Virus record (IMG/VR): IMGVR_UViG_3300020055_000003
Location: 1-64,000 of that record
DNA length: 64,000 bases
Reading direction: 5' to 3' (one strand)
Source of the DNA: a virus
Part shown: piece by piece, positions 59,387 to 64,000 of the stretch
How positions within the stretch are numbered: the first letter of the stretch is position 1
How the letters are laid out: the number at the start of each line of letters is the position of its first letter
Notes under the pieces: generated by a model
What the model was told of the DNA's origin: nothing
The model's database searches: none
Seen by the model: the letters and a program-made list of their open reading frames with translations, nothing else
Made by a program: the position numbers and the translations under genes

Positions 59387-60120
59387 AACTAGACTTATAT
59401 AATGGTGATTGTTTGGAAATCATGAAGACTATTGAAGACAATAGTGTTGACATGATTATGGCCGATCTACCATATGGCACCACAGCATGTAAATGGGATT
59501 CAATCATACCACTTGATGTGCTGTGGGAGCAATACAATCGTATTTGTAAGAAGAATGCTGCCATGGTGTTTACAGCAGCACAGCCTTTTACTACGATTCT
59601 TGCTGCCTCTAATATTAAGAATCTTCGTTATGAATGGATATGGGAGAAGCCTCAGGGTACTAATCCTATGAATGCAAAGATTATGCCTCTTAAATCGCAT
59701 GAGAATATTCTTGTATTCTACAGAGAGAAGCCTACATATAATCCACAAATGTGGTATAGCACTCCATATTCTGGTTATAAGAGTGATACTGCAACGATTG
59801 GTGAGGTTTATGGTAATGCAAAATCAAAGCATCGTGATAATCCAGATGGATCACGATATCCCAAAACAATCATCAAACATAAACAAGAGAAAGGATTTCA
59901 TCCAACTCAAAAGCCAGTTGGTCTTATGGAATATCTGATCAAGACTTATACAAATGAAGGAGATGTTGTTTTAGATAATACTATGGGGTCTGGTACAACT
60001 GGTGTTGCTGCGCAAAACCTTTGTCGTGGGTTTATTGGGATTGAAATGGACGAAAATTATTTCAACATCGCCAAAGAAAGAATTGAAAATAATTCTAATC
60101 TTTCTCGCTTTTTGTCTTGA
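59380..60120 (+). CDS. Amino-methyltransferase (N6-adenine or N4-cytosine), beta class
   Basis: 246 residues. Motif IV DLPYG (residues about 30-34; DPPY variant), a CKWDS region, target-recognition region in the middle, KPVGLMEYLI (motif X), and motif I DNTMGSGTTGVAA near the C terminus, followed by GIEMDENYFNIAKERI. This order (IV before I) is beta class. Overlaps the nuclease-like gene upstream. DLPYGTT...CKWD-type methylases are frequent in phages and prophages. Confidence 0.9.
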   Translation: MVKLDLYNGDCLEIMKTIEDNSVDMIMADLPYGTTACKWDSIIPLDVLWEQYNRICKKNAAMVFTAAQPFTTILAASNIKNLRYEWIWEKPQGTNPMNAKIMPLKSHENILVFYREKPTYNPQMWYSTPYSGYKSDTATIGEVYGNAKSKHRDNPDGSRYPKTIIKHKQEKGFHPTQKPVGLMEYLIKTYTNEGDVVLDNTMGSGTTGVAAQNLCRGFIGIEMDENYFNIAKERIENNSNLSRFLS

Positions 60121-60147
60121 CAATTCAAACCGAATCAGTTATATTAA
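60116..60147 (+). repeat. Direct repeat copy 2, carrying a promoter
   Basis: Second copy of the 31-base unit described at 58769 (CGAATCAGTT instead of CGAATCGGTT). It overlaps the end of the methyltransferase gene. Confidence 0.88.
60117..60145 (+). promoter_or_regulatory. Sigma70-type promoter of the HAD gene
   Basis: TTGACA, 17 bases, TATATT; 26 bases before the HAD-family ATG. Confidence 0.78.
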
Positions 60148-60170
60148 TAATGTAATAAGAAAGACTGTTA

Positions 60171-60755
60171 ATGATTGCTAAAAAAGAAAAAACAATACTA
60201 GTAGACTGCGATGGCGTTCTCCTTGATTGGGAGTACGCCTTTGATTGTTGGATGACTCGGCATGGATATGAAGTTGTCCAAGAAGGCGAATACAAAATGG
60301 ATTTGAAATATGGACTTGCACGGGCCGAAGCAAAACGGCTGGTACGAATGTTCAATGAATCTGCTTGGATTCGGAAATTGCCTCCTTTACGGGATGCGAT
60401 CAAATATGTGAAAAAACTTCATGAAGAACATGGTTATATTTTCCACGCAATTACTAGTTTGAGTAACGATCAATATAGTCAACATCTTCGGACTAAAAAC
60501 CTTCGGGAGTTGTTTGGAGATAGTGTCTTTGAACGGTATGTCTATCTTGACACTGGTGCTGACAAAGACGAAGCTCTTTTGGAATACTCTGGTTGTGGAT
60601 GTTTTTGGGTTGAAGATAAACCTGAGAACGCAGACCTTGGTTTGCGGATGGGTTTAGAAAGTCTTTTGGTTGCTCATGAACATAACTCTGGATACACTGG
60701 TAGTGCTCTTCGGGTTCAAAACTGGAAAGAAATCTATGGATTGATTACCGATTAA
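60171..60755 (+). CDS. HAD-superfamily phosphatase
   Basis: 194 residues. HAD motif I VDCDGVLLDW (Asp12, Asp14), motif II Thr/Ser in HAITSLSN, motif III Lys region around GADKDEALL, and motif IV WVEDKPENADLG. Similar phage HAD proteins act on nucleotides or sugar phosphates; 5'-nucleotidase-like activity is possible. The stop overlaps that of the converging tail-fibre gene by 4 bases, with no terminator between them. Confidence 0.85.
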   Translation: MIAKKEKTILVDCDGVLLDWEYAFDCWMTRHGYEVVQEGEYKMDLKYGLARAEAKRLVRMFNESAWIRKLPPLRDAIKYVKKLHEEHGYIFHAITSLSNDQYSQHLRTKNLRELFGDSVFERYVYLDTGADKDEALLEYSGCGCFWVEDKPENADLGLRMGLESLLVAHEHNSGYTGSALRVQNWKEIYGLITD

Positions 60756-62908
60756 CTCATTTCATATAACCAAATTTTTCCAACCCCTGTTACAATAAAT
60801 CTTGTTGTTCCAGGCAGTACGTGAATACCTGTGGCGAGATATCCAATGCCGGTATTTGTTATTGAAGATATTACCGAATCCCACGTATTGTTTGAATAAT
60901 TATAATTCCTAAGATTAATACTATCGTGGTCGGTATAAAGAAGTGTCAATTTTTGGTTTGTACTATCGTGAGAAATACAGGTAGCTGTAGTACATTCAAG
61001 AAGTCCTGTGTCTACTAACCCACTATCTCCTGAGTTCGCACTAAATCCTGCTGATTTCGACCCACCATAAGTAGCAGCATCAATGTTTGCTGACATATCT
61101 CTATAAAAAAGTTTATATTTTTCTGATGTTGCACTACCCGAATCCACTTCATTTGTAGTTACTATAAATGAATGAGGCCATTGGGAGTGTACTGATCTTG
61201 ATAAATCCCAAGAATTCGCAAAATCCTGACTAGTTCCACTTACTGTATTGAATTCACTCGTATAGGCGAAGTGTTGGTCTATTAAATTTCTGTCTAGAGA
61301 ATTGAAAGTATCAGTCGAAGATTGTTGATCATAATTGTCTACAACCCAGTGGCCAGTTCCGGCTGAAATATCCCAATCAAAAACTTCAATTTTGTGTCCT
61401 CTATATGTACCAGCGCTATGATGTTGATAAAATGACAGATAGTATGAACGTAATATATCACTTCCGCCAACACTGAGTTGATGTTGTGCTAATAATTGTC
61501 CACGTTTAGTGCTATGTGTTGGATGAGTATTATGATTTCTATCCCCAGAAGGCAAATTCGGTTGTTGTTTTGGGTGGTTACTTGATACAAACTTAAAATA
61601 AGTATCTGAAGTCACAGCCGATGTGTAGTACGTAGCATCATTGATGTATGATTCATTAAATTTTTTCATATAAAATTCTGTCGGCTGACCGCCACTATTG
61701 TAAGAGGTTCCTGGCACAACATTTAGATTGGACGAACGGGTTCCTGACTGATCTTTACCAACAAGTCCAATAACGTATTGAGAAGTATCCGGCGCCCCCA
61801 TATATCTTGTAGTACCTTGGTCGGGTGACGCAAGTGAACCATATGCAGTTGCGTGTGATTTATGACCTAAAGTTTCTGTACCACTCACCCAAATTATATG
61901 TTGGGGTGTACTATCGGGTGAAAACGAGGATCCGCTGTCTCCTATCATCATTGCATGATAGCCATATGGTTTAGTACCACCACTATCTGTGACTTTACCT
62001 ATACCTATTGTGCCATGTGTGTTAATTGACCAACCACCAGAGGCAGTTGGTGTATAATTACTGTTAGTTGGAGCTTCTGTGATTTGTGCAGCCCCCGTTA
62101 CTGCCCCCCAATCAACCGTTGGATAGAATATTGAAGGTTCGCCTGCGCTTCTATTTGAGTAACCACTAGTAATTACACGAGCTCTTGCTTCCTCTATTCT
62201 AGTAGGATATGCCAACAATCCAGAAGTTCTCATTCCACCACCACTATTAGTATATTCGTTGGTGACTTGAGAGGTTCCTTTTACGGCAACTAGAGAAAGA
62301 GATGAAACTGACTGTAATAAATCATAACTGGATTGTCCATATGAAGTGAATTCTAAACTCGCAAATGCAAGCGAGAAGTTTGCAGTTTTATTTACTGTAT
62401 TGACACCTTCTGTCGCAGAAAATGTTAAATCGAAAGTACCTTCGTCCGCTGGGTCATTTGTGCCTGGAGTAACTGTGAATTGATTTGTATTTGCACCAGT
62501 TCCTTGTTGAACTGTCGCAGTAGTACCAAGAGAACCAGATGTGACTGCATAACTCCAAGTTAAAGGTATTCCTTCTGGGTCTGAAGAAACGGCAGTAACA
62601 ACTGTAGGTGTTCCATCTACAGCAAGATCGTATGTTGCATCCACTCCAGTAATAGCTGTGGGACTTTCATTTACTAATGCAACACTATACCAACCATTTC
62701 CATCATGGATATAAAAATGTCGTGTACTAGATACAAATGCCATGTCGCCAGTTGTATTTCCAGTTGAAGGCAAATTACTTATCGTTGCATAAACAGTTAC
62801 GCCTCCGCCACCAATTTCACTAGTGGTGCCAGAAGAATCAATCTGGGTGTCCAGTGAACCACCTTCGGACATCAATTGTGATAATTTTCTTGCTCTAGAT
62901 GCAGGCAT
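60752..62908 (-). CDS. Tail-fibre/virion protein with Ig-like domain
   Basis: 718 residues. N-terminal helix (ASRARKLSQLMSEGG), a short β segment (YATISNLPSTGNTTGDMAF...HFYIHDGNGWYSV) typical of marine phage tail proteins, an Ig/cadherin-like domain (TYDLAVDGTPTVVTAVSSDP...FSATEGVNTVNKTANF), then a large β-rich C-terminal part with many Ser, Thr, Gly and Tyr. It probably forms or carries a host-binding fibre. Minus strand, one-base overlap with the thermonuclease gene. Divergent C-terminal domains are usual for receptor-binding proteins. Confidence 0.75.
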   Translation of the reverse strand: MPASRARKLSQLMSEGGSLDTQIDSSGTTSEIGGGGVTVYATISNLPSTGNTTGDMAFVSSTRHFYIHDGNGWYSVALVNESPTAITGVDATYDLAVDGTPTVVTAVSSDPEGIPLTWSYAVTSGSLGTTATVQQGTGANTNQFTVTPGTNDPADEGTFDLTFSATEGVNTVNKTANFSLAFASLEFTSYGQSSYDLLQSVSSLSLVAVKGTSQVTNEYTNSGGGMRTSGLLAYPTRIEEARARVITSGYSNRSAGEPSIFYPTVDWGAVTGAAQITEAPTNSNYTPTASGGWSINTHGTIGIGKVTDSGGTKPYGYHAMMIGDSGSSFSPDSTPQHIIWVSGTETLGHKSHATAYGSLASPDQGTTRYMGAPDTSQYVIGLVGKDQSGTRSSNLNVVPGTSYNSGGQPTEFYMKKFNESYINDATYYTSAVTSDTYFKFVSSNHPKQQPNLPSGDRNHNTHPTHSTKRGQLLAQHQLSVGGSDILRSYYLSFYQHHSAGTYRGHKIEVFDWDISAGTGHWVVDNYDQQSSTDTFNSLDRNLIDQHFAYTSEFNTVSGTSQDFANSWDLSRSVHSQWPHSFIVTTNEVDSGSATSEKYKLFYRDMSANIDAATYGGSKSAGFSANSGDSGLVDTGLLECTTATCISHDSTNQKLTLLYTDHDSINLRNYNYSNNTWDSVISSITNTGIGYLATGIHVLPGTTRFIVTGVGKIWLYEMS

Positions 62909-63348
62909 TAGATAAGACCTTTTTCTTTTAGTTTCTCTCTATTTATGAGATGCAATTCTACTAATTCTTCTTTACTTTGGCCTTTATATGGGACAGCATG
63001 ATGATTTTCTAACATTAGTGAAGTAATACTTCTTCGTGAAAAGTTATTTTTAGAGTCTTTGTATTCAATTTCAAAATCTCCAAGAATTCTTCCAAATTTT
63101 CCTGTCTTGTCTTTTTGTGTTTTGATAGTTTGAATGGAACCAATTGGAAGCAATTCTTTTAGATATTCTTTTGCGGCCAGTCCATAAACTTTTTCTTCTT
63201 CGTTTTTCGTTCTGGATTCTGGTGTATCAATACCCATAATACGCACTCTTTCTCTATGCATCCAAATTCCGAATCCTAAATCAATGTCCACGTCTACTGT
63301 ATCACCATCCACAATTCTTAAAATTTTACAATTATACTCATATGCCAT
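62908..63348 (-). CDS. Thermonuclease (staphylococcal-nuclease-like)
   Basis: 146 residues from the ATG at 63348, which has AAGGATAATATA upstream. SNase motifs: IVDGDTVDVDIDL (Asp), RVRIMGIDTPES (Arg, Asp), a GLAAKEYLKELL stretch, TGKFGRILGDFEI (Lys/Arg). Cleaves DNA/RNA in a Ca2+-dependent manner in the family. No signal peptide. It is encoded between two tail-protein genes, which is odd for a nuclease and points to a virion-associated or late-made enzyme. Confidence 0.88.
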   Translation of the reverse strand: MAYEYNCKILRIVDGDTVDVDIDLGFGIWMHRERVRIMGIDTPESRTKNEEEKVYGLAAKEYLKELLPIGSIQTIKTQKDKTGKFGRILGDFEIEYKDSKNNFSRRSITSLMLENHHAVPYKGQSKEELVELHLINREKLKEKGLI

Positions 63349-63352
63349 TATA

Positions 63353-64000
63353 TTATCCTTTAAACGGTGCTGTTGGTATGTTTGTAGTTTCATCTTCTGC
63401 ACTGTATCTTGCATAATTACTTATTCTTAGATCTTGAACATAACCATGATAAGGCCAATTAATACCTGTAGCACTAGAGTATTCACCTCCAATTATTATA
63501 TGGTCTTTATCATAAGTAGTTGTTTTAGTACCAGATTGAGTGCTTCGTACACCATCAATCCAAGCTCTAAAAACATTACTAGAATCTCTACACACCGCTA
63601 TATGATACCAAGTTCCTGTGCTCATAGCACCTGCTGCTCTAGAGAAGTTTATGTATCCACTATCATATATATCTACTCCAGTTCCGTTTGAATTAATTCT
63701 CATTTCAAGTTGATAATTTTCTAAACACCAAACATATCCAGAATTGAACGTACTTGTATTAACCCAGCATTCTATTGTCAATTCGCCTGGAAGATAAATT
63801 TGGCTGTAGTGTCTTATATGATTAGGATTTGAGCCGGGGAAATACATTGATTTTGTATTAGCAAACTTAGCTTCAGCTGATGAACCTGTTGCAGTGCCAA
63901 AAACTTTCATATTGCCTGTTTGAGCTTTATCTATAACAGATGCGTCTGTGCCTTTAACATGTAATACAGAATTTGTAGTGCTCTGTGGTGCTGTAGGTAC
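63353..64000 (-). CDS. LamG/concanavalin-A-like tail protein, 3' part
   Basis: The frame runs open through the right edge, so the N terminus is outside the window. The LamG domain starts AKFANTKSMYFPGSN and ends YVQDLRISNYARYS...PFKG. It shares the opening and the ending with the LamG protein at the left end of the window, but the middle differs (e.g. CLENYQLEMRINSNG here). Upstream visible part includes HVKGTDASVIDKAQTGNM. Tail or fibre surface protein. Four bases before the thermonuclease start. Confidence 0.75.
   Translation of the reverse strand, partial: VPTAPQSTTNSVLHVKGTDASVIDKAQTGNMKVFGTATGSSAEAKFANTKSMYFPGSNPNHIRHYSQIYLPGELTIECWVNTSTFNSGYVWCLENYQLEMRINSNGTGVDIYDSGYINFSRAAGAMSTGTWYHIAVCRDSSNVFRAWIDGVRSTQSGTKTTTYDKDHIIIGGEYSSATGINWPYHGYVQDLRISNYARYSAEDETTNIPTAPFKG

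Noticed and set aside
60752-60760. Bidirectional terminator between the converging HAD and tail-fibre genes
   Set aside because: The stop codons overlap and no stem or T-tract is visible there.
1-64000. CRISPR arrays, insertion sequences, rRNA or tRNA genes
   Set aside because: No regularly spaced repeats, transposase genes or cloverleaf structures were recognised on reading; no gap is large enough for rRNA.

Overview
The window is a 64-kb piece of an AT-rich, T4-like myovirus genome, most likely a marine one (cyanomyophage/pelagimyophage type). The evidence is the T4 core gene order found in marine T4-like phages (gp13-14-15-16-17-18-19-20-67-68-21-22-23-3-uvsY-uvsW-55-47-46, then 45-44-62-regA and 43-uvsX-41), together with marine-phage accessory genes: hsp20, a MazG-like pyrophosphohydrolase, a 2OG-Fe(II) oxygenase, CobS/CobT-like genes and a B12-dependent ribonucleotide reductase. 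No photosynthesis genes are present, so the host cannot be fixed; a heterotrophic marine bacterium is plausible. Genes are tightly packed, often with 1-20 nt stop/start overlaps, and no gap exceeds 300 bases.

Layout. 1-558 is the 3' end of a LamG-type tail protein. 601-14499 is the head/neck/tail-core block, read from late promoters of the TATAAATA type. 14517-20282 holds recombination and late-transcription genes (uvsY, uvsW, gp55, gp47, gp46). 20293-24499 is an accessory operon with its own promoter. 24508-28637 holds the CobT-like VWA/metallopeptidase and CobS-like AAA+ pair plus small genes. 28624-38728 is the replication block (clamp, clamp loader, RegA, MazG, Hsp20, polymerase, UvsX, helicase). 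38725-50652 is a late-promoter region of 2OG oxygenase, nucleotidyltransferase/kinase-like and presumed virion proteins. 50652-51696 is a lysis-type cassette (i-spanin, o-spanin, holin-like). 51760-57564 carries primase, NrdJ, a RuvC-like resolvase and RNase H. 57597-60755 carries small early genes and a restriction-modification-like pair. 60752-64000, on the minus strand, is a tail-fibre operon with an embedded thermonuclease and a second LamG protein.

The most interesting system is the operon at 20365-24499. Four overlapping genes encode a GIY-YIG/ParB-like protein, a stand-alone asparagine-synthetase-type PP-loop ligase, a cytosine-C5 DNA methyltransferase, and a close homologue of CmoA, the enzyme that makes carboxy-S-adenosylmethionine. 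The methyltransferase has Arg (residue 374) in place of the near-invariant motif X Asn (GN to GR). From memory, this is the position whose change to Lys converts M.MpeI into a carboxymethyltransferase. The simplest reading is a natural DNA hypermodification pathway: Cx-SAM is made by the CmoA homologue, 5-carboxymethylcytosine is placed in phage DNA by the variant methyltransferase, and the carboxylate is then amidated (with ammonia or an amine) by the AsnB-like ligase. This is inference from sequence; the product is unproven.

Two promoter classes are visible. Early/middle genes use sigma70-like TTGACA-N17-TATATT elements, several of them embedded in hairpins. Structural genes use TATAAATA, as expected for the gp55 late sigma factor. 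Two nearly identical promoters flank the restriction-modification-like pair.
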